A stretch of 64,000 bases of DNA from Streptomyces sp. NBC_00271 (GCF_036178845.1 NZ_CP108070.1:8494001-8558000); one strand, 5' to 3'; shown: positions 36,226 through 45,661, numbered from the stretch's first letter. The notes: a model not told the origin generated them from the sequence alone. Program-made: numbers and translations.

Positions 36226-38352
36226 CTACGCGGGGACGGAAGCCACCCCGACCTCGAGGAACCGCTTGCCGGTCACTCGCTCGGAGACGCCCTCACGGTC
36301 CAGGTACGGAGTGATCCCGCCCAGGTGGAAGGGCCAGCCGGCACCGGTGATCAGGCAGAGGTCGATGTCCTGGGCCTCGGCGACGACACCCTCGTCGAGC
36401 ATCAGACCGATCTCCTGGGCGACCGCGTCCAGGACACGGGCACGCACCTGCTCCTCCGTGAGGACCACGTCACCCTGCTTCAGGAGCGCCGCGACCTCGG
36501 GGTCCAGCTCAGGCTTCCCGGAGTCGTACACGTAGAAGCCGCGCTTGCCCGCCTTGACGACGGCCGCGAGGTTCGGGGAGACCGTGAAGCGGTCAGGGAA
36601 GGCCCGGTTGAGGGTCTCCGAGACGTGCAGACCGATCGCGGGGCCGACCAGCTCCAGCAGGACGAGGGGAGACATCGGCAGGCCCAGGGGCTCGACCGCC
36701 TTCTCCGCGACCTCGACCGGCGTGCCCTCGTCGATGACGTTCTGGATCTCGCCCATGAAGCGGGTGAGGATGCGGTTGACGACGAACGCCGGAGCGTCCT
36801 TCACCAGCACCGCGGTCTTCTTCAGCTTCTTGGCGACGGCGAACGCCGTGGCCAGCGAGGCGTCGTCCGTCTGCTCGCCGCGCACGATCTCGAGGAGCGG
36901 CAGGATCGCGACCGGGTTGAAGAAGTGGAAGCCCACGACCCGCTCGGGGTTCTTCAGCTTCGACGCCATCTCCGTCACCGAGAGGGAGGAGGTGTTGGTG
37001 GCGAGGATCGCGTGCGCCGGGGCGACCGCCTCGACCTCCGCGAACACCTGCTGCTTGACGCCGATCTCCTCGAAGACGGCCTCGATGATGAAGTCGGCGT
37101 CGGAGAAGCCCTCGGCCTTGTCCAGGACACCGGTCACCAGCGCCTTGAGGCGGTTGGCCTTGTCCTGGTTGATGCGGGACTTCGCCAGCAGCTTGTCGAT
37201 CTCGGCGTGGACGTAGCCCACACCCTTGTCGACGCGCTCCTGGTCGATGTCCGTGAGGACGACCGGTACTTCGAGGCGGCGCAGGAAGAGCAGGGCGAGC
37301 TGCGAGGCCATCAGGCCCGCGCCCACGACGCCCACCTTGGTGACCGGACGGGCCAGGTTCTTGTCCGGCGCGCCCGCGGGGCGCTTGCCGCGCTTCTGGA
37401 CCAGGTTGAAGGCGTAGATGCCGGAACGCAGTTCGCCGCCCATGATCAGGTCGGCGAGGGCGATGTCCTCGGCGTCGTAACCCTTCTGCAGGTCGCCGTC
37501 CTTGGCCGCCTCGATGATGTCGAGGGCGCGGTACGCGGCCGGAGCCGCCCCGTGCACCTTGCCGTCGGCGATGAACCGGCCCTTGGCGACGGCCTGGTCC
37601 CAGGCCTCGCCGCGGTCGATCTCGGGACGCTCGACCGCGATGTCGCCCTTGAGGACGGACGCGGTCCAGATCAGCGACTGCTCCAGGAAGTCGGCGCCTT
37701 CGAAGAGGGCGTCGGCGATGCCGAGGTCGAAGACCTGCTTGCCCTTGAGCTGCTTGTTCTGGTTGAGCGAGTTCTCGATGATGACCGAGACGGCCTTGTC
37801 GGCGCCGATCAGGTTCGGGAGCAGCGTGCAGCCGCCCCAGCCCGGGACCAGACCGAGGAAGACCTCGGGGAGGGAGAAGGCCGCGATGGCCTTCGACACC
37901 GTGCGGTACTGGCAGTGCAGACCGACCTCGACACCGCCGCCCATCGCCGCGCCGTTGTAGTACGCGAAGGTCGGGACCGCGATGCCCGCGAGGCGCTTGA
38001 AGACCTCGTGGCCGCCCTTGCCGATGGCGAGCGCGTCGTCGTGGTTCTTGAGGAGCTCGACGCCCTTCAGGTCCGCGCCGACCGCGAAGATGAACGGCTT
38101 GCCGGTGACACCGACACCGACGATCTCGCCGGCCGCGGCCTCCGCCTCCACCTGGTCGATGGCGGTGTTGAGGTTCGCCAGCGACGCCGGGCCGAAGGTG
38201 GTCGGCTTGGTGTGGTCGAAGCCGTTGTCAAGGGTGATGAGCGCGAACCGCCCGGCACCGAACGGCAGGTCGAGGTGGCGTACGTGCGCGGACGTCACGA
38301 CCTCGTCGGGGAACAGCTCGGCCGCACCCTTCAGGAGTTCAGTGGTGCTCAC
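36226..38352 (-). CDS. fadB: Fatty-acid oxidation multifunctional protein (enoyl-CoA hydratase / 3-hydroxyacyl-CoA dehydrogenase)
   Basis: Alpha subunit of the beta-oxidation complex (708 aa). The N-terminal crotonase domain (about 1-270) shows the oxyanion loops (GKPFIFAVGADLKGV, NGAAMGGGVEVGLHC). The NAD-binding 3-hydroxyacyl-CoA dehydrogenase domain begins near 330 (VGVVGAGLMASQLALLFL), with catalytic motif VVGFHFFNPVAILPLLE. C-terminal helical repeats follow (PAFVVNRILTRFMGE). The GTG start overlaps the thiolase stop codon by 4 bases, so the thiolase gene comes first in a two-gene operon. Together the two proteins shorten acyl-CoA by two carbons per cycle. Start chosen for the overlap; 24 extra in-frame codons upstream lie inside the thiolase gene. 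Confidence 0.95.
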   Translation of the reverse strand: MSTTELLKGAAELFPDEVVTSAHVRHLDLPFGAGRFALITLDNGFDHTKPTTFGPASLANLNTAIDQVEAEAAAGEIVGVGVTGKPFIFAVGADLKGVELLKNHDDALAIGKGGHEVFKRLAGIAVPTFAYYNGAAMGGGVEVGLHCQYRTVSKAIAAFSLPEVFLGLVPGWGGCTLLPNLIGADKAVSVIIENSLNQNKQLKGKQVFDLGIADALFEGADFLEQSLIWTASVLKGDIAVERPEIDRGEAWDQAVAKGRFIADGKVHGAAPAAYRALDIIEAAKDGDLQKGYDAEDIALADLIMGGELRSGIYAFNLVQKRGKRPAGAPDKNLARPVTKVGVVGAGLMASQLALLFLRRLEVPVVLTDIDQERVDKGVGYVHAEIDKLLAKSRINQDKANRLKALVTGVLDKAEGFSDADFIIEAVFEEIGVKQQVFAEVEAVAPAHAILATNTSSLSVTEMASKLKNPERVVGFHFFNPVAILPLLEIVRGEQTDDASLATAFAVAKKLKKTAVLVKDAPAFVVNRILTRFMGEIQNVIDEGTPVEVAEKAVEPLGLPMSPLVLLELVGPAIGLHVSETLNRAFPDRFTVSPNLAAVVKAGKRGFYVYDSGKPELDPEVAALLKQGDVVLTEEQVRARVLDAVAQEIGLMLDEGVVAEAQDIDLCLITGAGWPFHLGGITPYLDREGVSERVTGKRFLEVGVASVPA

Positions 38353-39575
38353 TTGTTGCCTCCGGCGTCCTTGTGGTGCGGGTTCTCCCAGATCACCGTG
38401 GCGCCCATGCCGAAGCCGACGCACATGGTGGTGAGGCCGTAACGGACCTCCGGCTGCTCCTCGAACTGGCGGGCCAGCTGCGTCATCAGACGGACGCCGG
38501 AGGAGGCGAGGGGGTGGCCGTAGGCGATCGCGCCGCCGTACTGGTTGACGCGCGCGTCGTCGTCGGCGATGCCGTAGTGCTCCAGGAAGGCGAGCACCTG
38601 GACGGCGAAGGCCTCGTTGATCTCGAAGAGGTTGATGTCCTCGATCGACAGGCCGGCCTGGGCGAGGGCCTTCTCGGTGGCCGGGATCGGGCCGTAGCCC
38701 ATGACCTCCGGCTCGACGCCCGCGAAGGCGTACGAGACCAGGCGCATCTTGACCGGCAGGCCGTTCTCGCGGGCGAAGTCCTCGGAGGCGAGGATCGACG
38801 CGGTCGCACCGTCGTTCAGACCGGCGGCGTTGCCGGCGGTGACCCGGCCGTGGACGCGGAACGGGGTCTTCAGGCCGGCCAGGTTCTCCAGCGTGGTGCC
38901 CGGGCGCATCGGCTCGTCGGCGGTGACCAGGCCCCAGCCCGTCTCACCGGCGTCCGCGTTGGTGTTGCGCACCGAGATCGGCACCAGGTCCTGCTGGATC
39001 TTGCCGTTGGCGTACGCCTTGGCGGCCTTCTCCTGCGAGCGCACGGCGTACTCGTCGGCGCGCTGCTTGGTGATCGTGGGGTAGCGGTCGTGCAGGTTCT
39101 CGGCGGTCATGCCCATGAACAGGGCGGACTCGTCGACCAGCTTCTCGCTGACGAACCGCGGGTTCGGGTCCACGCCCTCGCCCATCGGGTGGCGGCCCAT
39201 GTGCTCGACACCACCGGCGATGACGGCGTCGTACGCGCCGAAGGCGATGGAGCCCGCGGTGGTGGTGACGGCGGTCAGCGCGCCCGCGCACATGCGGTCG
39301 ATGGAGTAGCCGGGAACCGACTGCGGCAGTCCGGCGAGGATGCCCGCGGTCCGCCCCAGGGTCAGACCCTGGTCACCGATCTGCGTGGTCGCGGCGATGG
39401 CGACCTCGTCGATCTTCTTCGGGTCGAGGCCGGGGTTGCGGCGCAGCAGCTCCCGGATGGCCTTCACGACGAGGTCGTCGGCGCGGGTCTCGTGGTAGAT
39501 GCCCTTCGGGCCCGCCTTGCCGAACGGGGTGCGGACGCCGTCGACGAAGACGACGTCCCTGACGGTACGAGGCAC
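38349..39575 (-). CDS. fadA: Acetyl-CoA acyltransferase (thiolase)
   Basis: Degradative thiolase (408 aa), beta subunit of the fatty-acid oxidation complex. The acyl-accepting Cys is in DRMCAGALTAV (near residue 92), the His in AYGHPLASSGVR (near 364) and the second Cys in TTMCVGFGMGA (near 394), all conserved. The GTG at 39575 follows GGAGGAG at 7 bases; 15 further codons upstream are in frame but lack support. First gene of the fadA-fadB operon. Confidence 0.95.
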   Translation of the reverse strand: MPRTVRDVVFVDGVRTPFGKAGPKGIYHETRADDLVVKAIRELLRRNPGLDPKKIDEVAIAATTQIGDQGLTLGRTAGILAGLPQSVPGYSIDRMCAGALTAVTTTAGSIAFGAYDAVIAGGVEHMGRHPMGEGVDPNPRFVSEKLVDESALFMGMTAENLHDRYPTITKQRADEYAVRSQEKAAKAYANGKIQQDLVPISVRNTNADAGETGWGLVTADEPMRPGTTLENLAGLKTPFRVHGRVTAGNAAGLNDGATASILASEDFARENGLPVKMRLVSYAFAGVEPEVMGYGPIPATEKALAQAGLSIEDINLFEINEAFAVQVLAFLEHYGIADDDARVNQYGGAIAYGHPLASSGVRLMTQLARQFEEQPEVRYGLTTMCVGFGMGATVIWENPHHKDAGGNK

Positions 39576-39848
39576 GATGGCTCTCCTCCAGATGCGGGAT
39601 GGCACTGCTGCGCGTCGCACGCGACTGAGCGCGCGCTCACCCCGTCATGCTACTTGCGAGTAACCACCCTGCCCAGCCCCGACGACGGGAGCGGCGAACG
39701 TCACATCCGCCGATCGTCTCCGCTCGGGCACGGACATCGTCTCGCTCTCCCTCCCGTTCCTGTGTGGGCCATCCGGGGATCTTGGCGTGATCTCGACGTC
39801 GCTCTTTCGCTTCAAAGGCCCCTTTCGGAGCGCACGGGAGACGAAACC

Positions 39849-39882
39849 GCGCCCCGAAAGGGGCGCGGGGAACTGCGCGAGC
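39849..39882. repeat. High-copy Streptomyces intergenic repeat, reverse copy
   Basis: GCGCCCCGAAAGGGGCGCGG then GGAACTGCGCGAGC, inverse of the 28677 element. It lies in the 355-base divergent/convergent gap 39576-39930, otherwise without a gene. Confidence 0.75.
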
Positions 39883-39902
39883 GACGCGAAACAACCCCCA
39901 TT

Positions 39903-39929
39903 CGCCGTACGTCAGAACCACGTACGGCG
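39903..39929 (-). terminator. Terminator of rnd
   Basis: CGCCGTACGT (39903-39912) and ACGTACGGCG (39920-39929) form a perfect 10-bp stem directly after the RNase D stop codon. Confidence 0.85.
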
Positions 39930-39930
39930 A

Positions 39931-41208
39931 TTAGGCACCCTTAACGGCCAGCGCCTCCACCAGTACCGGTGTGACCAACTCCACCTGCCACGCCCGAGCC
40001 CCGTACCCGGCGAGCGCGGCCGACACCGACTCGGCGTCGGCACCGGCCGGCGGCTCCCAGCACACCCGCCGCACCGTGTCCGGAGTGATCAGGTTCTCCT
40101 GCGGCATGTTGAGCTGCTCGGCCAGCGCCGACACGGCGGCCCGCGCCGCGGAGAGCCGGGCGGCGGCGGCCGGGTCCTTGTCGGCCCAGGCACGCGGCGG
40201 CGGCGGCCCGGTGACGGGCTGCCCCGGCTGCGGCAGCTCGGCGTCCGGCACTGCCTTCGCGCGGTCCACGGCGGCCTGCCACTGCTCCAGCTGGCGCCGC
40301 CCCATCCGGTGCCCGAACCCGTTCAGCGCGGCAAGCGCGTGCACGTTGGCCGGAAGGGAGAGCGCGGCCTCCACGATGGCCCCGTCCCCCAGTACCTTGC
40401 CCGGCGAGATGTCCCGGCGCTGGGCGATCCGGTCCCGGGCCTCCCACAGCTCCCGCACGACCGCCATCTGCCGACGGCGGCGCACCTTGTGCATCCCGGA
40501 CGTGCGGCGCCAGGGGTCCTTGCGCGGCGGCGCGGGCTCGGCCTGCGCGATCGCGTCGAACTCCTGTCGGGCCCAGTCCAGCTTGCCCTGCCGGTCGAGA
40601 TCCTTCTCCAGGGCGTCGCGCAGGTCGACGAGCAGTTCCACGTCGAGCGCGGCGTAGCGCAGCCACGGCTCCGGGAGCGGGCGCGTGGACCAGTCGACCG
40701 CGGAGTGCCCCTTCTCCAGTACGAAGCCGAGCACGCTCTCGACCATCGCGCCCAGGCCCACTCGGGGGAACCCGGCCAGGCGTCCGGCCAGCTCGGTGTC
40801 GAAGAGCCGCGTCGGCACCATGCCTATCTCCCGCAGACACGGCAGGTCCTGGGTGGCGGCGTGCAGCACCCACTCGACGCCGGAGATGGCCTCGCCGAGC
40901 CCGGAGAGGTCGGGACAGGCGACGGGGTCGATCAGCGCGGTGCCGGCGCCCTCGCGGCGCAGCTGCACCAGATAGGCGCGCTGGCCGTATCGGTACCCGG
41001 ACGCGCGTTCGGCGTCCACGGCCACGGGGCCGGAGCCGGCGGCGAAGGCCGCGATCACCTCGGCGAGCGAGGCCTCGTCGGCGACGACGGGCGGAATGCC
41101 CTCTCGGGGCTCAAGCAAAGGGATCGGCGCCGATTCGACGTCGTCCGGAGGGCCGCCTCCGGTGGTTCGCAGTGAGCTGTCTTCTGCGGTCTCTTGGGCG
41201 TCGGTCAC
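39931..41208 (-). CDS. rnd: Ribonuclease D
   Basis: 3'-5' exoribonuclease of the DEDDy family acting in tRNA and stable RNA 3' processing (425 aa). The DEDD acids are in VAVDAERASG, HAATQDLPCL and RYAALDVELLVDL, with the Tyr of the last motif present. An HRDC domain follows at about 235-320. The GTG at 41208 has no Shine-Dalgarno; TACCCT is about 7 bases upstream, suggesting a leaderless message. Confidence 0.92.
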   Translation of the reverse strand: MTDAQETAEDSSLRTTGGGPPDDVESAPIPLLEPREGIPPVVADEASLAEVIAAFAAGSGPVAVDAERASGYRYGQRAYLVQLRREGAGTALIDPVACPDLSGLGEAISGVEWVLHAATQDLPCLREIGMVPTRLFDTELAGRLAGFPRVGLGAMVESVLGFVLEKGHSAVDWSTRPLPEPWLRYAALDVELLVDLRDALEKDLDRQGKLDWARQEFDAIAQAEPAPPRKDPWRRTSGMHKVRRRRQMAVVRELWEARDRIAQRRDISPGKVLGDGAIVEAALSLPANVHALAALNGFGHRMGRRQLEQWQAAVDRAKAVPDAELPQPGQPVTGPPPPRAWADKDPAAAARLSAARAAVSALAEQLNMPQENLITPDTVRRVCWEPPAGADAESVSAALAGYGARAWQVELVTPVLVEALAVKGA

Positions 41209-41236
41209 CTGTCAAGGGTATCTGTGTATGGACTAC

Positions 41237-41266
41237 GCCCGCCGACGGAACGTTCCGTCGACGGGC
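41237..41266. terminator. Long hairpin between the response regulator gene and rnd
   Basis: GCCCGCCGACGGAAC pairs with GTTCCGTCGACGGGC with one mismatch and no loop bases beyond the centre. Probably ends transcription of the LuxR-type regulator gene. Confidence 0.7.
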
Positions 41267-41332
41267 GCAGGAGGGTCGTAAACCAGTCAGGTCGGTGAAA
41301 GTTCCGGTCCGGTGGGGGGTGTGCCCCCGTTT

Positions 41333-41995
41333 TCAGTGGATGATCCCCGTCCGCAGGGCGACCGCCACCATCCCGGCGCGGTCGCCCGTGCCGAGCTTGC
41401 GGGCGATGCGGGCGAGGTGGCTCTTGACGGTCAGCGCGGACAGGCCCATGGAGACGCCGATGGCCTTGTTCGACTGGCCCTCGGCGACGAGTCGGAGCAC
41501 CTCGACCTCTCGGCCGGAGAGCTCGCGGTAGCCGCCCGGGTGGCTCGGGGCACCCGGGGGGCGGCGGTGCATACGGGCGGCGGCCGAGCCGATCGGCGCG
41601 ACACCGGGTCGGGTGGGGAGCCCGACGTTCGTACGGGTGCCGGTGACGACATAGCCCTTGACGCCGCCCGCGAGGGCGTTGCGCACGGCGCCGATGTCGT
41701 CGGCGGCGGAGAGGGCGAGGCCGTTGGGCCAGCCGGCGGCTCGGGTCTCGGACAGCAGGGTGAGCCCGCTGCCGTCGGGCAGGTGGACGTCGGCGACACA
41801 GATGTCGCGCGGGTTGCCGATTCGGGGACGGGCCTCCGCGACGGACGACGCCTCGATGACGTCGCGCACTCCGAGCGCCCAGAGGTGGCGGGTGACGGTG
41901 GATCGGACCCGTGGGTCGGCCACGACCACCATGGCGGTCGGCTTGTTCGGGCGGTAGGCGACCAGGCTTGCGGGCTGCTCGAGGAGAACGGACAC
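41333..41995 (-). CDS. LuxR-type (NarL family) response regulator
   Basis: Two-component-like regulator (220 aa) with an atypical receiver (about 20-125: MVVVADPRVRSTV, ICVADVHLPDGSGL with the probable phospho-Asp) and a LuxR helix-turn-helix (LSGREVEVLRLVAEGQSN, then ALTVKSHLARIARKLG). The acidic pocket near the N-terminus is ADP rather than DD, so phosphorylation may be weak or absent. GTG start after AGGAGG. No kinase gene is adjacent (orphan). The targets are unknown. Confidence 0.92.
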   Translation of the reverse strand: MSVLLEQPASLVAYRPNKPTAMVVVADPRVRSTVTRHLWALGVRDVIEASSVAEARPRIGNPRDICVADVHLPDGSGLTLLSETRAAGWPNGLALSAADDIGAVRNALAGGVKGYVVTGTRTNVGLPTRPGVAPIGSAAARMHRRPPGAPSHPGGYRELSGREVEVLRLVAEGQSNKAIGVSMGLSALTVKSHLARIARKLGTGDRAGMVAVALRTGIIH

Positions 41996-42268
41996 CAGGC
42001 CTCCTGGGGGTGCGGGACGGGGACCGGCTGTGGGGATGAAGCCGGGGCGAACCGTGCTTTCAAGGTCACAGACGTCTTCGGCATCAAACCCGTCCGCCTT
42101 TAGAGAATGATCACGATTTGGTGAGTAACAATCCGTGCAATTCGGACACGCGATCGATCATCCGAAGATCAAACCGAGTCGTTCCATGTCGCGACACGGC
42201 TGAAAGTGGCCGTATCGACAAAACCTCGGCAAGGAACTCGGCAAAGGGCGCGGCGTTCCGTGAGGTCG

Positions 42269-42302
42269 AAAAGGGCGCCCGTTCGACATGACACGGGCGC
42301 CC
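42269..42302 (-). terminator. Terminator of the DUF3000 gene
   Basis: GGGCGCCCGT (42273-42282) pairs with ACGGGCGCCC (42293-42302); on the minus strand it is followed by TTTT. The rest of 41996-42270 shows no gene. Confidence 0.9.
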
Positions 42303-42331
42303 CGGAAGACGGAGAAGCGAAAGAAGGGCGT

Positions 42332-43000
42332 TCAGCGGGACTGCGGCCCCCGGCGCTGCGGGAGGGTCACCACCGAGCCGTCGCCCGGCCCCGCCGGGGG
42401 CAGGCCCGCGATCTGGCAGAGCAGATCGCACCAGGCGGCGAGGTGCGCGGCCGTGTCCGGTACGCCGCCCAGGCCCTCGCGAGGCGTCCAGGAGGCCCGG
42501 ATCTCGATCTGGGACGCGGCGGGGCGCTCGGACAGCCCCCCGAAGTAGTGCGAGCTCGCCCGGGTGACGGTGCCGCTCGGTTCGCCGTACGACAGACCGC
42601 GGGCCTGCAACGCGCCGGTCAGCCACGACCAGGAGACGTCGGGGAGCAGCGGGTCGGCCGCCATCTCCGGCTCCAGCTCCGCGCGCACCAGCGTCACCAG
42701 CCGGAAGGAGCCCTGCCAGGCGTCGTGCCCCGCCGGGTCGTGCAACAGGATGAGCCGGCCGTCCGCCAGGTCCTCGTCGTCGGCGACGACCGCGGCCTCC
42801 AACGCGTACGCGTAGGGGGCCAGGCGCTGTGGTGGGCGCGTCGGGTCGATCTCGATCTCGGGCCGCAGCCGCGCGGCCCTCAGTGCGTCGACGGCAGCCC
42901 GGAAGGGTGGCGGAGCCGTCTCCCTCGCATCCCGGTCCCCCTCCTTGGCATCGTCCATTTCGCCAGCGCCGTCCGACAGTCGTCCCTGAGCCGCAGCCAT
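42332..43000 (-). CDS. DUF3000 family protein
   Basis: Actinobacterial protein of unknown function (222 aa), recognised by its conserved core (ARLRPEIEIDPTRPPQRLAP, LLHDPAGHDAWQGSFRLVTL, SSHYFGGLSERPAASQIEIR). No membrane segment or catalytic motif is apparent. It is divergent from hemE with about 160 bases between starts, an arrangement conserved in Streptomyces. The ATG at 43000 lacks a Shine-Dalgarno, but TAATCT lies about 7 bases before it (leaderless pattern). Confidence 0.88.
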   Translation of the reverse strand: MAAAQGRLSDGAGEMDDAKEGDRDARETAPPPFRAAVDALRAARLRPEIEIDPTRPPQRLAPYAYALEAAVVADDEDLADGRLILLHDPAGHDAWQGSFRLVTLVRAELEPEMAADPLLPDVSWSWLTGALQARGLSYGEPSGTVTRASSHYFGGLSERPAASQIEIRASWTPREGLGGVPDTAAHLAAWCDLLCQIAGLPPAGPGDGSVVTLPQRRGPQSR

Positions 43001-43162
43001 GCGGGGAAGATTAAGGGGAACGGAGCCCGCGCGCAGGGAGAGACACCCGTGCGCCGGACCACTGTCCGGATCGTGCCGCGCGAAAGCGCAGGCGGGAGCG
43101 GATCGCTCCGGGCGCCGGAGCCCGGCACTTGCGGGTCGGCGGGGCATGCGAGACTTTCCGTC

Positions 43163-44233
43163 GTGAGTGCCAATGACCGCCCCGCCGCGGGCCAGCCGCC
43201 GACAGCCACGTACGAGTCCGCCTTCCTCAAGGCGTGCAGGCGCGAGCCCGTGCCGCACACGCCCGTGTGGTTCATGCGGCAGGCCGGTCGCTCGCTGCCC
43301 GAGTACCTCAAGGTGCGCGAGGGCATTCCCATGCTGGACTCCTGCATGCGGCCCGAGCTGGTCGCCGAGATCACCCTCCAGCCGGTGCGCCGGCACAACG
43401 TGGACGCGGCGATCTACTACAGCGACATCGTCGTCCCGCTGAAGGCCATCGGCATCGACCTCGACATCAAGCCGGGCGTCGGCCCGGTCGTCGCGAACCC
43501 GATCCGCACCCGCGCCGACCTGGCCCAGCTGCGCGATCTGACCCCCGAGGACGTCTGGTACGTCACCGAGGCGATCAAGCTCCTGACGGCCGAGCTCGGC
43601 GAGACCCCGCTCATCGGTTTCGCGGGCGCGCCCTTCACCCTCGCGAGTTACCTCGTGGAGGGCGGCCCGTCCAAGAACCACGAGCACACCAAGGCGCTCA
43701 TGTACGGCGACCCGCAGCTGTGGGCCGACCTGATCGACCGTCTCGCCGAGATCACCTCCGCTTTCCTGAAGGTGCAGATCGAGGCGGGCGCCAGTGCCGT
43801 CCAGCTCTTCGACTCCTGGGTCGGCGCCCTGGCACCCGCCGACTACCGCCGTTCGGTGCTGCCCGCGTCCGCGAAGGTCTTCGACTCCGTGGCCGCGTAC
43901 GGCGTTCCGCGCATCCACTTCGGCGTCGGCACCGGCGAGCTGCTCGGCCTCATGGGCGAGGCGGGCGCGGACGTCGTCGGCGTCGACTGGCGCGTCCCGC
44001 TCGACGAGGCCGCGCGCCGTGTCGGTCCCGGCAAGGCGCTCCAGGGCAACCTCGACCCCGCCGTCCTTTTCTCTACCACCGAGGCCGTGGAAGCCAAGAC
44101 CCGCGAGGTGCTGGACGCCGCCGCCGGTCTGGAGGGCCATGTCTTCAACCTCGGCCACGGCGTCATGCCGAGCATCGACCCGGACGCGCTGACCCGTCTC
44201 GTGGAGTACGTCCACCAGCAGACCGAGCGCTGA
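43163..44233 (+). CDS. hemE: Uroporphyrinogen decarboxylase
   Basis: Converts uroporphyrinogen III to coproporphyrinogen III in haem synthesis (356 aa, usual length). The N-terminal signature PVWFMRQAGRSLPEYL with catalytic Arg and the Asp of YYSDIVVPLKAIGIDLDI are present; the C-terminal end NLGHGVMPSIDPDAL carries the conserved His. The GTG at 43163 starts 12 residues before the first conserved block. Its product feeds HemG and HemQ encoded 4-6 kb downstream. Confidence 0.97.
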   Translation: MSANDRPAAGQPPTATYESAFLKACRREPVPHTPVWFMRQAGRSLPEYLKVREGIPMLDSCMRPELVAEITLQPVRRHNVDAAIYYSDIVVPLKAIGIDLDIKPGVGPVVANPIRTRADLAQLRDLTPEDVWYVTEAIKLLTAELGETPLIGFAGAPFTLASYLVEGGPSKNHEHTKALMYGDPQLWADLIDRLAEITSAFLKVQIEAGASAVQLFDSWVGALAPADYRRSVLPASAKVFDSVAAYGVPRIHFGVGTGELLGLMGEAGADVVGVDWRVPLDEAARRVGPGKALQGNLDPAVLFSTTEAVEAKTREVLDAAAGLEGHVFNLGHGVMPSIDPDALTRLVEYVHQQTER

Positions 44234-44241
44234 CCTCCTAC

Positions 44242-44270
44242 GGGGGACGGCGCACGCCTCGACGCCGCCC
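44242..44270. terminator. Possible terminator between hemE and rhomboid gene
   Basis: GGACGGCG can pair with CGCCGCC with one bulge in the 40-base gap between convergent genes. Moderate strength, no T tract. Confidence 0.4.
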
Positions 44271-44273
44271 TCC

Positions 44274-45098
44274 TCACCAGCCGTGCCGCGCCTGTCTGCC
44301 GAACAGCAGGCTGCGCGGTTCCGGTGGTGGCGGGGTGCCCGGGCGCAGCGGCCAGGCCAGCAGCATCCCCACGAGGAAGCCGACCACGTGGGCCTCGTAC
44401 GCCACGGTTCCGGCGGTGGAGACGCCGCCGCCGGACGAGTACACCGCCTGCAACGCGAACCAGAAGCCCAGCACCAGCCACGCGGGCAGGCGCAGCGGCA
44501 GGAAGACCAGGAACGGGACGAGCACCCAGACCCTGACCCTCGGATAGAGCACCAGATAGGCGCCGAGGACTCCGGCGATCGCTCCGGAAGCGCCGATCAG
44601 CGGGTCGGCCGAGTCGGCGTTGAGGTACGCGAAGCCGTACGCGGCCGCGTAACCGCACGCCACGTAGAACACCGAGAACCGCACATGTCCGAGGCGGTCC
44701 TCGATGTTGTTGCCGAAGATCAGCAGGAAGAGCATGTTGCCGAGCAGATGCAGCCAGCTGCCGTGCAGGAACATCGCGGTGAGGACCGAGAGCGGCGGCG
44801 ACTTGTCGTACGTCGGCGGGCCCACCAGGCACCCGGGGCCTCCTGACCCGACGCCGACGCCGACGTCGCCGGTCGGGACCAGGCGGGGCAGTTGGTGGTG
44901 GACCAACTCCTGCGGCACCGCGGCGTAGTGCTCCAGGAACGCGTGCAGATGGCACAGCTGGGAGAGCCCGCTGTCACCCGCCACCGATCCCGCGAGGCCG
45001 GGCGTGTAGAGGAACACCAGAACATTGGCGGCGATCAGCGCATACGTCACATAGGGCGTGCGGCGCACCGGGTTCACGTCATGGACGGGGATGACCAC
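44274..45098 (-). CDS. Rhomboid family intramembrane serine protease
   Basis: Membrane protease (274 aa) with about 6-7 helices. The catalytic Ser is in GASGAIAGVLG and the His in AHVVGFLVG. The conserved HLLGNMLFLLIFG lies earlier, in helix 2. Insertion of about 40 Gly/Pro-rich residues in the first loop (GDVGVGVGSGGPG) is unusual. Substrates unknown. Start GTG at 45098. Convergent with hemE. Confidence 0.92.
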   Translation of the reverse strand: MVIPVHDVNPVRRTPYVTYALIAANVLVFLYTPGLAGSVAGDSGLSQLCHLHAFLEHYAAVPQELVHHQLPRLVPTGDVGVGVGSGGPGCLVGPPTYDKSPPLSVLTAMFLHGSWLHLLGNMLFLLIFGNNIEDRLGHVRFSVFYVACGYAAAYGFAYLNADSADPLIGASGAIAGVLGAYLVLYPRVRVWVLVPFLVFLPLRLPAWLVLGFWFALQAVYSSGGGVSTAGTVAYEAHVVGFLVGMLLAWPLRPGTPPPPEPRSLLFGRQARHGW

Positions 45099-45222
45099 GA
45101 GGAACTAGTGCCCGGGATACGCCGGGTGAATCCGTGAACGTCCCCGCCCTCGCATCCGTATGTCTCCTCAACCGCCCGCACCGCGACGAAGACGCGACGC
45201 GAGAGACGTGAGGACACAGGCG

Positions 45223-45558
45223 ATGAACGACCGAGTTACTCCTCCGATGCATGCCCTGCCCGACGGCGAGGCGGAAATCGCCCTGGTGCTGCACCTCCCC
45301 TGGGAGGACGTCGCCGCGCTCGGCCAGGAGGCCGGACGGCTCGCGGCGCGGATGCAGCGGCCGGTGACCCTCGACGAGGCCGTGAGCCACCGACTGCGCT
45401 CCGCGCGGTCGGCCGCCCACGCCAAGCCGCCGACGACGCAGCCCGCGGCCGTCACCGCCTCGGCGTCGGTGTCCTCGCTGCCGGCGCGGCCGCCGGCCGA
45501 GCAGGCGCGGCAGGCGATAGACCGGATCAATGGGAATGCGGGGCACGAATCGGCGTAG
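45223..45558 (+). CDS. Conserved hypothetical protein
   Basis: A 111-residue protein with a conserved-looking N-terminal half (EAEIALVLHLPWEDVAALGQ, RPVTLDEAVSHRLRS) and a Pro/Ala-rich disordered C-terminus. No signal peptide, helix or catalytic motif. The ATG at 45223 follows GTGAGGA; 21 more codons are open upstream but without a ribosome site. I recognise it only as a recurrent Streptomyces hypothetical. Divergent from the rhomboid gene. Confidence 0.75.
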   Translation: MNDRVTPPMHALPDGEAEIALVLHLPWEDVAALGQEAGRLAARMQRPVTLDEAVSHRLRSARSAAHAKPPTTQPAAVTASASVSSLPARPPAEQARQAIDRINGNAGHESA

Positions 45559-45597
45559 GCGCGCAGCGGTGGAGTGTTGACTGCGGGTGCGTTGTGG

Positions 45598-45656
45598 CTG
45601 GTCGCGCCCACGCGGCGGAGCCGCATATGTCACAGCCCCGCGCCCCTTCGGGGCGC
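45598..45656 (-). terminator. Repeat-derived terminator of the oxidoreductase gene
   Basis: GCGCCCC-TTC-GGGGCGC (45640-45656) is a perfect 7-bp hairpin ending 5 bases past the stop codon at 45662. It belongs to the GGCTGGTCGCGC intergenic repeat family (GTGGCTGGTCGCGCCC at 45594). Confidence 0.8.
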
Positions 45657-45661
45657 TCCAC

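Noticed and set aside
42332..44215. Long minus frame joining DUF3000 to a larger N-terminus
   Set aside because: The extra part is antisense to hemE; only the portion from 43000 is DUF3000.
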